A DNA stretch of 64,000 bases from assembly GCA_029237695.1 (NCBI GenBank), contig CM055279.1:58849530-58913529 (forward strand). Direction: 5' to 3'. The position numbers and the translations under genes are program-made. Positions 29,280 through 40,902 of this stretch are shown here, piece by piece. Positions within the stretch are counted from its first letter, which is position 1. Each line of letters opens with the position of its first letter. The notes beneath the pieces were generated by a model. That model had not been told where the DNA came from. It worked only from the letters and a program-made list of their open reading frames with translations, and made no database searches. This stretch comes from Conchocele bisecta (Eukaryota; Mollusca; Bivalvia; Lucinida; Thyasiridae).

Positions 29280-29560
29280 GTGTGTCATAGTAGCGTAGCA
29301 ATATCCTTTATTTAACATGTATATTGCTTCTGAAGCTGGCTTATCGCTAATTACCAGTGTAGCAATTACCCGTCGTCTACCAGATGTGACTGCTGTTAAC
29401 GCCACCTAGATATACATAGACGGTGATGAAGCAGAATAGGAAAAATAGTTTAATTGCAGAGTTACATCGAATGTTTTAACCTTATTGTACATATAGGTTG
29501 CCTGTACAAATGGGGATTGGTAAACAAATGTATATAATACTCAACAATAACGAGCGTTTG
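29280..29560. repeat. Direct repeat, right copy (pair at 9420-9760)
   Basis: It shares AATAGTTTAATTGCAGA, TTGTACATATAGG and AATGGGGATTGG with the left copy, in the same order and orientation. Confidence 0.5.
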
Positions 29561-29929
29561 CAATGCTACTTATTTTCAGTATCATAAACATGTTTTTCAA
29601 TCGATGGTTACTAATTATTTTAGTCAAAGAAATTACTCTAGCATAGATCTATAATGAGAACTTCTTTCTAAATTTGGTACGGTATTTTTTATTTCACAAT
29701 AAACAAAATAAAGAAATTTCATTTTTGCTCACATTTGTCATACTTGCACATGAATAGTGAATATGCTAAGACAAATTTATCTTGAAGGGAAGTTCCTTAT
29801 CAGTTCTGATAGCATGTACTTGAATATAACGCATGTTGTTAGCTCGTCTGTTTTCGAAGAAAACTGAGAGAGCTATTTTCACCATTTCGGCGTCGTCCGC
29901 GTCGTCTGGGTCCGCGTGCGGAGGATTTC

Positions 29930-30170
29930 GGGTAACCTTAACATTCGAGTCATTTTCTCTACAATCTCTTGGCATATGTTCGTGTGTGTAACTTGGACAC
30001 AACTTCCGTCTTGCATCACTCACGACAACCCAACCACAATCCATCCACCCATACATGCACTTCATCCGCTTGAAATTACTTAGCAATATTTTGCTTTTAA
30101 ATATTGGTTAATCTTTACATGCAAGTCATTTCAACAACCGCTTTGCCTATGTTCATCAAACGCTTTTTGT
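29930..30170. repeat. Host tandem repeat interrupted by a LINE, left part
   Basis: Words such as ACATGCAAGTCAT, CTATGTTCATCAAAC and CTTGCATCACTCA recur on the other side of the LINE remnant at 31990-32250. One repeat array was therefore split by the insertion. Confidence 0.55.
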
Positions 30171-30382
30171 CATTAATTTTTATTCTCAAAGTGCATGTAC
30201 ATTTCATACACATATACACATAATTATATATTATTGACATTGGTATTGGGATTTTTATAGGATAAATAGAGAGGATACATAGAAATAAAATCAAGGGAAA
30301 AGCTAAATATAGTGAATGAGATTAAAGAGGGTATCAAGTGAGCTTATCGAAAGGAATACACAAATATACACCTTTCTCTGAG

Positions 30383-31900
30383 CTATGATTTTTTTTCAGT
30401 TATAATACTGTGTTTCAAGTAGTATGTGAACGTGTTGAAAACCAGGTCGTTTTGTTTGTAATTTAATTTGAAGATATAGTAAGAGGATAACAAATTACGA
30501 TTGTTTTTCATATGTAATGTTTGAAACTCTTCCAAAGGAAATTGTGAAAACATTATTTCCGTTTGGATACCTTTATTTATAAAAAATATATTTAATTGTG
30601 ACCAACATGTTTGCATCACAGTGCACTCCCAAAAATTAAAAATGACTGAATGTCTCTGCATGCTACAAACATAACATATACTGAATTCTGTTATATTACA
30701 TCGTGTTAGTAGTTTATGTGTACCAACAATTCTCATTAAATGAAAGTTCTTGATCTTATATATATTGTACTATGTATCGAGATTAAGTATATATTAAATA
30801 AATAGTTTTCCAAGTAACACTTTTATCTTGAACTATAGTTGCCCACTTTTGTTCTGATTTTATGGTTTCTCACTTGATCTTCTGTAGCTGTACATGTATG
30901 TTGTATAATGTTTTGTTTGTAGCTTTACTGCTTTTAAGTGTATCGATAAGTTTGCTTATTTTGTACTGTGTCAATATTTTCTGTTTTCGCTTGCTCTACC
31001 CATCGGGCAGGTATACATCTGGTTAAGGCGTAATATTTTAAAACATCGGCATTCCTGATTGAAAATAGGTTCGTAAAATCTTCGAATCTGTAAAACTGGT
31101 GTATTCGAAAGTCATAAAAGATGTTCTATATGTTGTATACCTTTGTCATACGAGTCTTTATAAAATAGTGTTTGTGATTCATATTTAATGTTTGAAGTGT
31201 TCGGTATGACCTCTTTCAAATAATGTTGCTGTTTTCTGAGAAATTTAGTTGCGACCATGCTGTAAGTCTACTATTTATAGATTTGTGTTTATGGATTGGT
31301 TTTACATCTTCATCATTAATATTACATTCGAATATAAACATTCCTCCATACTGTTTTCAGTTGTTATTTATATATGTTTTTCCACATACCCGTGTTATCG
31401 CACAGTCGTTTCACCCAAATCGCTTTTAGAGATGTTATAAACAAATCTATATCAATCATATTAATAACACCGTTCTCATAGCATTTTATTAATATGTTTC
31501 GTTTTATTTTGTCTGGTTTTGAATCCTATAAAAAATCATAGTGTGTTTTCTTGATATATGTTATTGTGTTCTCTGAGGGTGTTTGAATAACTGGAAATGG
31601 ATATATTATTTTTTGGTATGGCGAACGTACGTTTACTTTTCCAATTATTGTTAGATATCTGTGTTTCCATTTGTTTAAACATGTACAGTTTTCGCATTAT
31701 TTTATTTTTAGCTCGATGTTGTGTTGTTAAAGCAAATTTGCTTTGCTAGAAAATATCTTTCCAAGTGTTTGAGCGTTGTCTGACGTCCAATTAATTTTTT
31801 ATTGGGGAGATAGTGGATCGACGATTGTTTTTATGAACGAACTCTAAGAACGGTTGATATTTTAATACAATGTATTTAGATTGAGACCGGTAACTCGTTC
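30383..31900 (-). pseudogene. LINE ORF2 C-terminal remnant
   Basis: On the minus strand, several broken frames read like the region after the reverse transcriptase of an L1/Tx1-like LINE. KIKRNILIKCYENG, then MIDIDLFITSLKAIWVKRL and MWKNIYK, occur near 31370-31510. Further downstream comes ICYVCSMQRHS...WECTVMQTCW (30600-30690), resembling the terminal zinc-finger/zf-RVT segment, and the longest frame ends at 30383. Frameshifts and stops are frequent, and the catalytic domain is not recognisable. The element was inserted into a host tandem repeat. Confidence 0.72.
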
Positions 31901-31989
31901 ATTGTCTCAACCAGCTTTGTGTATGAATGTTCTGTAACGTCAGTAAAAAAAGTTGTAGCATCTGTGAACATAGTGTGTTTCAGATTTTG

Positions 31990-32250
31990 ACTCGAGTCAT
32001 GTTCTTAACAACCCCTTGACCTATGTTCATGAAACTTGAACACAATTAATTTCTTGCATCACTAATCACAACTCACCAACCCTGCTCATCCATGTACATG
32101 ACCTACTTTTTCAGCATGAAATTACTTAAAGCAATATTATGCTCTTCAATACTGATTTACCTTTACATTCAAGTCATCTTCTCAACAACCTCTTGACCTA
32201 TGTTAATGAAACATGGACACAGCATCCTTTGTGCATCATTCATAATGTTT
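31990..32250. repeat. Host tandem repeat interrupted by a LINE, right part
   Basis: CAACCCCTTGACCTATGTTC and CAACCTCTTGACCTATGTTA mark two units about 175 bp apart, matching the left part at 29930-30170. Confidence 0.55.
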
Positions 32251-32839
32251 TTGGAAATTGACTCTGAAACCTGGTTAGATAGCTTGGAAATGATGTAACT
32301 AAGAAAACAAAAGTTAGATTTTGAAAATCGGTCCACAAATAAAAATAATTTTTTTTTTCTGTCCACTAATAATAATAATTTTTTTTTGTTATTGATGAAA
32401 AAGTACTTACATTTGAATATTTTTTGGATTTAATGTGTTTAATCGCCAAACGTTCGTCGGCAGCAAAACGTGGAACAGACACTAGTTGTATACTGTACGA
32501 GCTGTTTCATCAGGATCTCCACTTTTTGCAAGTCAATTTCATATTTTTCATAAATGGACTCTGAAAATCATTTTGTGACGGTTGGATTGGTTTCAAATTG
32601 ACATATCAAATTCCATTCCAGTTACTTAGGGGTGAAAGTAAGAGTGTATGTCCCTACCTCTATCGACTGATCACGTGGTTATGCCGGGTACGGACGGCGA
32701 CTGGGCCCAGGTTTGGACCTCAGCCACTCACTCAATACTATGTAACGTGTGTACTTCTTTTACCTGCATTAAGAACTGACTTTATAGAATATTACCTTCT
32801 GTTTCAAATGTAGTAGAATCATACATGTGACTGAATATA
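32251..32839. other. No gene seen
   Basis: AT-rich host DNA with T runs near 32350-32390. A partial TTTCATCAGGATCTCCACTT (32504) recalls the hairpin element at 6113. Confidence 0.45.
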
Positions 32840-33740
32840 TATATATAAAGTATATCTGACCCTGTTGTTCTTAGTGTATATTATACAGAGCATTGAGTTG
32901 CCATCTCCGCTATTTTAGTTTGTACATGATATCGGACAGTTTCACCACTTAGTACTTTGACAGATACAGCAAATATTATGGCAGAAACACATTTAATCAC
33001 AAAAAACATAAACAAATAAAACAATAATAATAAATAATATGGCAGAAAATCTAATATACTTATATTCTATACATCCCATATATATAGGACGACAACGTAT
33101 ATTTCAGCAGACTACACAAACGCTAACTTTCTGATCTTTGCTATCACCACCCACAAACTTATACATTGGATACTTTTTCAATGTGTAAAATGTCAAACTG
33201 ATGCACTGTCTATTATTAGAAGTACATCTGTCACAGGTAATAGCCGTATTTACTCGCAGAGCAGGCAAGTAGACAATATTGACAATACATTCAGATAACT
33301 ACTTACAAGTCACTGTAATCGATGCAGTATGTAAGGTAATACAGGTATATATCTACAGCACTGTGTATTGTTCTTACTGTTGCACAGTCTTTACTGAATT
33401 CTCAAACAAAGGGTAAAAAAAACACCTTCAGATATCAATACTTAGTACATAAATTTGATGAAAACAAGGCATAGCCCACTGTCTGATGTCTCTCCATGAT
33501 GTTGCACATGATGTTGCACTAACTTTTATTAATGTTTTTGTCTTATTATTAGTGGTATGTGTCAAACGCAATAAGAGGTAAGACTGGTCTATGACTTGTA
33601 CATATTAAGATGGCCGACATACACTGTGTAGGATATAGTAATAAGATAATGTTCACATGTATGTTATGCATATATCCCGTCACATTTACGAAGCACTTAT
33701 GCATGCATCATAGAATAATCCGGGGTCCCACGGGTCCTTA
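32840..33740. repeat. Dispersed host repeat, copy 3 (diverged)
   Basis: It shares TTGCCATCTCCGC, CAGTTTCACCACTTAG, CAAACTGATGCACTG and a terminal CGTCACATTTACGAAGCA region with copy 1 (3340-4030), in direct orientation. Confidence 0.6.
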
Positions 33741-34174
33741 ACAACAGCGATTGCTTGTATTTCATATATATATTATATCAATATCACAAAACAATACCTT
33801 CGCCAAGAATGTAACATTTTGAAAACTAAAATTTAACAGTGTCAAACATGGACATCAATATTACTATGCATTTCGTGTATCAAGCTTTGTCACATGACAG
33901 TTAGTTACATAGACATAGCGTTTAGGAGGTTACTTTACAAAAATGTATCGCACCCGGGAAGTTTCCATTTACATATAAATATTATTAGTTTATATATTTG
34001 TAACGTTTTAGTGATTATGATGTGTGACTTGTTCTACAAAACTACAGTCTTACTGTTTAACGTTTCTATTTCTTCTAAGCAAATAAACATCAACAATTGT
34101 ATGTATTTCGTAGATATTAGGTCAATAAGGTAAACAATATGCATCCAAAAGAAAGACTATTGAATCAAGACACA
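33741..34174. other. No gene seen
   Basis: Non-coding host DNA; no repeat structure noted. Confidence 0.4.
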
Positions 34175-34255
34175 GTTGTCCGGTTAGCGCAATAGGTACA
34201 TGTAACTAGCGCGCTTCTCACATGTGCGACCCTGGTTAGACCCTCGACCAGGGCA
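34175..34255 (+). repeat. tRNA-derived (SINE-like) head
   Basis: TCCGGTTAGCGCAATAGG resembles a tRNA 5' half with an A box, and GCGACCCTGGTTAGACCC, about 45 bases later, a weak B box. The anticodon arm is not convincing, so this is more likely a SINE relic than a tRNA gene. Confidence 0.4.
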
Positions 34256-34282
34256 GTATGTGAAATAGTATGGTGGACACCA

Positions 34283-34525
34283 GGGGCCCGTTTCACTAAA
34301 CGTCTTACGACTAAAATGTTCATAAGTGCAAATTTGGAATCGTCTGGAAATTTCAATTGATGGATTTACATTTATTGAGCATAGGCTGCATATGCAGCCT
34401 ATGCTCAATAAATGTAAATCCAAAAATTGTTTGCAAGAAAACATTGTTAATGTGAAATTTACAGACTATCATAAGTTTGCACTTACGAACATTTTAGTCG
34501 TAAGAAGTTTAGTGAAACAACCCCC
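34283..34525. repeat. Fold-back element with GGGCCCGTTTCACTAAAC ends
   Basis: The left arm GGGGCCCGTTTCACTAAACG, GACTAAAATGTTCATAAGTG, is mirrored by the right arm ending AAGTTTAGTGAAAC. A central palindrome contains GAGCATAGGCTGCATATGCA. Related copies are at 38957-39165, 56743-56940 and 61260-61426. Confidence 0.8.
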
Positions 34526-34639
34526 AGATCCGGTACTCCGGTTCCTAATGCAACTTGTTTGGTAAATTCACAATTTGTCATGCTCAGACACGTTGATAAA
34601 TGAATACACTAGCGTAAACTCCGAATCACCAGTAATTAT

Positions 34640-35190
34640 ACCCCGGCATACGAAGTATGTCGCGGGGTATATAGTTTTCGTCATTCGGTCCGTCCATCTG
34701 TTCGTCCGTCCGTCCGTCCGTACGTACAATTTGTGCTAAAGTCTTCGGGGACCAATTATCTCTGCAACCGTAAGTCCGATTGACTTGAAATTCCATATAC
34801 CTGTTTATCACCATGAATAATGTCATTATATAGCCCACTCATGCGGCCCCCATGTCCAATGTTCAGTTCAAATTACTTTGAATTTGCGTTACAGGTTTTG
34901 TTTTGTAAAGTCTGCATTAAAGTGTTTAAGTACCAAATATCTCCACAACCCTAAGTCTGATTGACGTTAAACTTCATATACCTCTTTATCATCATCCATA
35001 TTTGCATTATATAGCCCACGCATTCGGTCCCCATGTCCAAGTTCAAGGTCAACTTACTATTTTTTATTCTTCGTTAAAGTTGTTCAGTACCCAATATCTT
35101 CACACATAACAACACTATCATTCTATAGGCCATCCATGCGGTCCCTATGCCAAATGTCAAGGTCAAATGACTTAGAACATATTTGTTGGT
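34640..35190. repeat. Tandem host repeat, about 175-bp unit, three copies
   Basis: A small hairpin (CCCCGGCATACG against CGCGGGG) and a GTCCGTCC leader precede three units. They are marked by ACCAATTATCTCTGCAACC, ACCAAATATCTCCACAACCC and ACCCAATATCTTCACAC, each followed by an ATTATATAGCCCA or equivalent. Confidence 0.65.
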
Positions 35191-35300
35191 CGGACAAGGC
35201 GTCGGCCGGGGATATCCGTGAGCCCCTGTTCTAGCTCTAGCTATATATTCATGTTCCTACCCTGACCTACATGCATATAAACAGCACTTCCCAAATATTC

Positions 35301-35406
35301 AAAATGGCAGCAACCACTCAGCAACTAACGCCTAAACGTAACGTAAACATGACAAAATGGCAGCAACCACTCAGCAACTAACGCCGAAACATAACGTAAA
35401 CATGAC
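35301..35406. repeat. 53-bp direct repeat, two copies
   Basis: AAAATGGCAGCAACCACTCA starts at 35301 and 35354; the units differ at few positions. Confidence 0.85.
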
Positions 35407-35433
35407 AAGTCAAACGTTATGAGCGCGAATATA

Positions 35434-35622
35434 CAGTGAAACCTCGCTAAACCGGACAGACTGGGAGGTTTCACTGTAAATCAAGCATTTGATTATTCCG
35501 AGCTATAGTTGTGTGCTATGCGATCACGAACAGGCATTATCACCTGAGATAAATGACCAAGAAACCCATCGAAATTATGAACACATACTTTTGTTGTTGT
35601 CCGGTTTAGAGAGGTTCCATTG
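35434..35622. mobile_element. pogo/Tc1-mariner-type MITE
   Basis: A 189-bp non-coding element has ends CAGTGAAACCTCGCTAAACC and, inverted, GGTTTAGAGAGGTTCCATTG. It is flanked by TA on both sides (35432-35433 and 35623-35624). The terminal sequence and TA duplication fit the pogo/Tigger group. Confidence 0.75.
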
Positions 35623-35989
35623 TAATGCAAGTTAGCCTACATATACAATGATAACTGTAAGAAGTAATGTACATGTATGTAATAGTATGTGTCATTCAAG
35701 GATTCAATTCAGTCTGCCGGAGAGGAAGGAATACAGTGCATGGCTATGTCATAGTATGAAATATATATGGGCCGCGCTCTGTGAAAACCGGCCTTAAAGG
35801 TACATACCCACGCAGTAGGCACAAAATGTTCTTTATAGGAATTAAATAAGTGTATAAGTATGTCACAATTCCACCAGTTCTAAAAATTACGAGTGCCCGC
35901 TATACAAATATAATCATTCATTAATTATCAATTTACTGTTAGCGACGCGCGACGGTAACAGTCTATTTTGATAATGTGCGGGAACGACG

Positions 35990-36151
35990 ACTTTCACATC
36001 ACGGCTTGCGGTGCGCATGCGCAGTATACTACGCGCGCCAGTAGGCTTCCCAATATGTAAACAAGAATATCAACATGTCGAAACGTCCAGGACGGAAATT
36101 GTATGAAACGGCGTGGGCCAAAAAAAGGCGAAATGTCTGATGGACAGGCAG

Positions 36152-36199
<48 letters not shown>

Positions 36200-36332
36200 T
36201 TAATATTGGCGACCAGATCATCAAATGGAAAAAGTTACGTGGAGATTTGGACTCGAACAGAGATTTTTCTTCTCAACTTCCGATACTTCACTGCGCATGT
36301 CAAGTATGTGATATGATTTACCGTGTCACGTG
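35990..36332 (+). other. Candidate host promoter and broken first exon
   Basis: A TGCGCATGCGCA palindrome (about 36013), typical of NRF-1 sites at animal promoters, precedes an ATG at 36076 in good context. The frame starts MSKRPGRKLYETAWAKKRR and stops after 21 codons. In another frame, after a GA microsatellite at 36155-36196, the text WKKLRGDLDSNRDFSSQL resembles the helix that follows such basic N-termini in a family of invertebrate proteins. The microsatellite probably expanded inside an old exon. It may be a dead copy. Confidence 0.3.
36155..36196. repeat. GA microsatellite
   Basis: About 21 uninterrupted GA dinucleotides. Confidence 0.95.
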
Positions 36333-38284
36333 ACGCGTGTTGGTAAAAATAGCACGAGGTCGGAAAATACCCTTTCTGGTCGCGGCATATAAAATGCGAT
36401 TTAACACCAATTAACACGCGCCGTAATTAAAAATAACTCGTTAGTGGGTAGACAAATGGCTCATATAAGGCATGACAGAAAATGAAAAGTAGTAGTACAG
36501 TGTAACCTGCTGCGTGGGCATGTACCGTTAATGACACACTTTTTTACATTTTTGGATGCGGGCACCTTTCACAAACAATATGCTGAGCAGAAAATGCAAA
36601 TATGTCTCATAGTTGTTGTTTTATCTCACTTTTTGTAGCACCATGTCAATCACGCAAGGAAAAAAAAGTAACATCATCGAGAAAATGACGTTATTGAAAC
36701 GCTGACGTTTGTACAATGCAACACAACAGCCTACAGTAGAAATGCGTGTTCATAGACTCATTGACTGTGCTTGCTGTAAACTGTATTTGCTGATAAGTTT
36801 CACTAAATGTATCTACAACTGTTACTATGAATACTATCAAACATCGAACAGAATACAACTATGATAGGTACATGTACATGTAGAGAACAAACCAAACGCA
36901 CCACTATCAATGTTAAATCTATAATTAGCCGACATGCGACCTCGTAATTTGCTACTATCGCCAATTATCACGGATTATGCATATGCATGTACCGTCAGAA
37001 AGATACATTGTAATTATTTGAGAATTTAGTTCAGAATCTAATTGACGTTATTTACGTAACAGTTAATTGTGACGTCATTTATTGATGTAGACATTACGTC
37101 ACTTATCAAGGACCAAACACAAACAACTAAACGACATTCCTGGTGTTTGAAATTGAAAAAATCTGTAGATTTCTGTAGAAATGAATGGCCTGAATTTGGT
37201 TAGAATTTGGATAGGCCTATGTGGCTGCACATATCAATGACTTCAGCGCCCGATGGTGTATAGAGGGTAGTCAGACACCCCCGGGGAGTTTTAAACAAAT
37301 TAAAAATCGACAATCCATACCCGACTCTCGGAATTAAATTTACATCTCAGAAAGCGGGAGGGACGTTTTCCTGTGTAGCCAATATGACGGTCGGACGGTC
37401 TTGTGTGCATGTACCTCGTACTAGCAAGTAGGTCTATGGGGAAATCCTGCGCTGACCCCCCACTCCCTCGGCTGCCCACCGCCGCTCACTGCCCTCACAC
37501 CGAGAGGGCAGATATTGTTATATTAGGCGTGTCCGCTGAAAACAGTTATTGTGTGGGCTACCCGTCTCGATCATGTCTATGAATTTACTGCCCGTACTGA
37601 TTTTTTATATAAGTTTCTTCAAATTTTAAAAATGTACGCATTTATCAACCGTACTTTGTAGATTCCTTCATATGTTTTTATTTGCGTGACTGATGCCCGC
37701 GCGACAGCATGCGTATTTATTTAGTAAGTGGAATGTATAGTTGTTAAAATCAAAATTGGCCAACAGAACATTCAGGGCAAAATTATCCATTAATGTGTAT
37801 TTTTAAATGTGTGTTGGTTTGAATTTTTGATAATGGGTTTACCATTTGAAAACAAATATATATACATAAACCTGTCAATGTCGGCGAAAATGTGTCGATG
37901 TGACATACATGATTGTATAATTGTTATAAATTGTTCTGATAAAAATACCGGCAGTAAGCATAATAGTACTGGTGCATGTATATGTATAAACTGTATCCTC
38001 TCGTCGGGAATAATTAATTTGAAAACTACATTTGCAATTTAATTGTGTTGCGTTTCAGGAAAAGTACATTCAACGTCTTAAGCTTTGTAAACAAAACAAT
38101 GAGTGGCCAACCAAGCCATGCTAAAAAGCACCGTTGCGTACGTACATGTATATGTATTTTGAAGTCATGTCTGCACACTATATAATCAAGGCAGTTATTT
38201 ACACACTAAATTTGTACCGACCACACAATTGTGACATTTGTTTGAAGCGTCTCGTTGAATCTGCAAATATAGAAGTTGTGTATT
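36333..38284. other. No gene seen
   Basis: Non-coding host DNA. A short CCGAGAGGGCAG palindromic area near 37495 is the only structure noted. Confidence 0.4.
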
Positions 38285-38575
38285 CCAGGGCGGATTCACG
38301 TAGGGGATAACCCGGCGCGCGTCCCCCTAAAAGTTTGCGAGTAAAGATATGTTTGCTCTAAAATGCGTTATAACGCAGTAAAATGGGGTGTAGATATCAG
38401 AAATATTCAGGAGGGCATACCGCCGGACCCACCTAGCAGTTTCCCGAGCTACGCTTGGTCGACGAACAAACGGTGCTAGTTCGAAAATATAGTAAACTGT
38501 TTCAATTAAGAAGTCCCGCCCCGCCCCGCCCGCCCCCCCTCCCGGACCTGAAATCCTGGATACGCTCCTGGTATT
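38285..38575. repeat. Possible hAT-like MITE
   Basis: CCAGGGCGGATTCACG at the left and TGGATACGCTCCTGG at the right are weakly inverted. The interior has a CCCCGCCC-rich run. No target duplication is clear. Confidence 0.3.
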
Positions 38576-38956
38576 TGCTTTGTATTATTTACACTCCTCC
38601 GACTAGAACGTCCCTTTGATAAAAAAAAACAATAAAGCACGCAGACAGTGTTTAGTAGTAAGTAAATTAGCAAGATCTAAAGTAGATCAAAAATGTGTAA
38701 ATGTTGGAGACCTGTGTATCAGCGCAGCCTGATCAGGGTCTGTATTGATTGCAAAACTACTAGTAAAATATACGCCATACATTCATATAACCATATTTAC
38801 AAGTGCTCAATTACAATAATAGTTAACAGTCATCAAACGGCAATCGTACGGCTGATGTAATGTGATAATTTTGAAAGTCGCTAAAAATTACGTGACATTA
38901 GAAGGTACATGCAAGTGGTTGCAGGTACAGATACAAATCATTAGGCTACGTCCCTA
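38576..38956. other. No gene seen
   Basis: Non-coding host DNA. CAGCCTGATCAGGGTCTG near 38724 is a short imperfect relative of the hairpin at 6113. Confidence 0.4.
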
Positions 38957-39165
38957 GGGCCCGTTTCACTAAACTTCGTAAGACTAAAATGTACAAAAGT
39001 ACAAAATTCCATATTAACAACATTTTCCAGTAAACAATTATTGGATTTACATTTATTGAGCAGCCTATGCTCAATAAATGTAGATCAATCAATTGAAATT
39101 TCTAGACGATCCCAGATTTGCACTTACGAACATGTTAGTCGTACGATGTTTTGTTAAACGGGCCC
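38957..39165. repeat. Fold-back element, GGGCCCGTTTCACTAAAC family
   Basis: Ends GGGCCCGTTTCACTAAACTT and, inverted, TTTTGTTAAACGGGCCC, with a central GAGCAGCCTATGCTC palindrome as in the copy at 34283. Confidence 0.8.
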
Positions 39166-39770
39166 CCCGGTGGCTACAATTATGTTCGCACTAAATATGC
39201 CTGTGACACAATACCAACACACGAAATACTAAATAATAAAACATGTTTGGTCCAGTGTCAACATGATGCGATATGTCAGGAGCCGCGTAATTAACACTAC
39301 CATATTTTTATCTGTGTTACGACTATTTTTCTGACAATTTTCCAATTTTATTTTATGTTGGTTTTCGAAACATTCGACGGTGAACCATTACATCAAATGA
39401 ATTAAGACCTAGACCCAGTTCTATCCGTGACAAATTATATCCAGAATACGTGTCACAGCCGACCGGCCGTCGGCACTAACCACCCCCATCAGTAAACACG
39501 TTTAAACCTAAGTTGATATCTTGTATTGCGCATGTTCATTTCCCCGTGAGTTTTAAAGTTGCGACAAACAGTGCAGAAAGTATTGCCATTACGAATTAAA
39601 TCGTTTTCCATAGAACGACATCTGTAAACCAACACCTTTTCATAAATATGACTATGCAATATGTAGATATACGTAGACACATAATTAAGTCATGAATACA
39701 TGAACTTGAATGCAGTGTTACCCGAGTGTGTCTACATATTTCGAAAATCGGTTGTCACGTTCAAATGAAG
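39166..39770. other. No gene seen
   Basis: Non-coding host DNA without a recognised structure. Confidence 0.4.
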
Positions 39771-40337
39771 GTTAGCGTTTATGGAAGGTAATATCCGCCA
39801 TAATTCTATTAGGCTTGATGCTTGCTTGCTGATGACATTCTAAGTTCTATCCGTCTTATTACAATTCTATGTGGCATGATGCTTGCTGACTGGTGCCATT
39901 ACAACTTACTTTCATGTTATTGTATTCGTCATTCGTGTTTGTGACATTTGAAATATTCTTGGTTGTAGTCTAAATTGCATGTGCATTTGGATTGATGCTT
40001 TATTCATTTGCACTGTTTCAAGTGACATCCGGAGTTCCATTAATGATTATTGCATCGCTGTTTTGCCATGCGTTTCGGTCACCCTAAACACACCAAAGGC
40101 TGGAAAAGGCTACAAAGGCTGGAAGTTGCTTGTACGTCCGTTAGCGGATATTTATACCATACATTGTCATTGAATTGACTGAATTAGTATGTGTTATGAT
40201 CATGTTAATCATTTTAATCATTTGAATGCAATAATCTACCACAAATATACGTGTTTTTGGTAAATTATCTAAACGCGCACCTGCGCCGATCGGGCCTCAC
40301 GGAATTGGACAAAGAGTGATTAACATCTATTAACATA
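39771..40337. repeat. Left end of a large inverted-repeat host element
   Basis: GTTTATGGAAGGTAATATCC and the following CTTGATGCTTGCTTGCTGAT reappear inverted at 49490-49560. The part from about 40080 (ACACCAAAGGCTGGAAAAGG) to 40337 reappears inverted at 48640-48880. Polinton 2 was inserted near the inner edge of this arm. Confidence 0.75.
40333..40337. repeat. Target site duplication ACATA, left
   Basis: ACATA directly precedes the left inverted repeat of Polinton 2 and follows the right one (47472-47476). Confidence 0.85.
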
Positions 40338-40821
40338 AGTAGTATATAGGGAGTCAGTTCGTTACCGCGAAGTGTGGGGGAAGAATTGAAAGCAGTGGGT
40401 AGCCCCATAGGTACCAAAAATAGTAAAATTTCGTGTTAATTTAAAGCGAAATAAATACAACCCACAGTAAAACAAAATGATACCACCAAAGTTTGTAAAA
40501 TGTGTCCCCGATTTGCAGCGGTTTCGGCTACCCTATTTCAACGAAATAGTAAGTCGATTTGCAGCGGTTTCAGCTACCCAACGAAATAGTAAGTCGATAT
40601 ACGCGGGAGGTCTCCCATATAGAAAGCGGAGATTTGGTCGAGGCTACCAAGGTTTCGGCTACTTTTGCATTTTTTTGGAAATCGAGAAGTGGACAACATC
40701 GGGAGGCCACTGTGCGAACTACATAATCCGCTTCGGTGTAGAATGGGGGGAGCCTCGCACTACATCCAACAAGAAGAAATCCAGATGGTTTTTTCCGGTG
40801 GCAGTTCCCAATAGGGGAGGG
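40338..40821 (+). repeat. Polinton 2 left terminal inverted repeat
   Basis: It matches the reverse complement of 46961-47471 with small differences (for example two short indels near 40550 and 40795). Two partial copies of a 40-46-bp unit (GATTTGCAGCGGTTTC...GAAATAGTAAGT) lie at 40507-40592. Confidence 0.92.
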
Positions 40822-40902
40822 TTCGGATACTTTTTTTCCAAAAGGGCTACTGCATGTAGAACGGGTCGCGACTACCAGAGTGCTGGTGTGCGGGCTCACT
40901 AG
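40477..40902 (+). CDS. Possible gene inside the inverted repeat
   Basis: A 141-codon frame (MIPPKFVKCVPDLQRF) lies almost wholly inside the repeat, and a similar frame exists in the right arm (46968-47309, minus strand). The stretch from IYAGGLPYRKRRFGRGYQG to NKKKSRWF is the same in both arms apart from one residue, but the arms are inverted copies and would agree even if non-coding. It is aromatic- and Arg-rich and has no family I know. Confidence 0.22.
   Translation: MIPPKFVKCVPDLQRFRLPYFNEIVSRFAAVSATQRNSKSIYAGGLPYRKRRFGRGYQGFGYFCIFLEIEKWTTSGGHCANYIIRFGVEWGEPRTTSNKKKSRWFFPVAVPNRGGFGYFFSKRATACRTGRDYQSAGVRAH

Noticed and set aside
29766..30086. 106-codon minus-strand frame
   Set aside because: It falls in a host tandem repeat that recurs near 32000 without the frame being kept.
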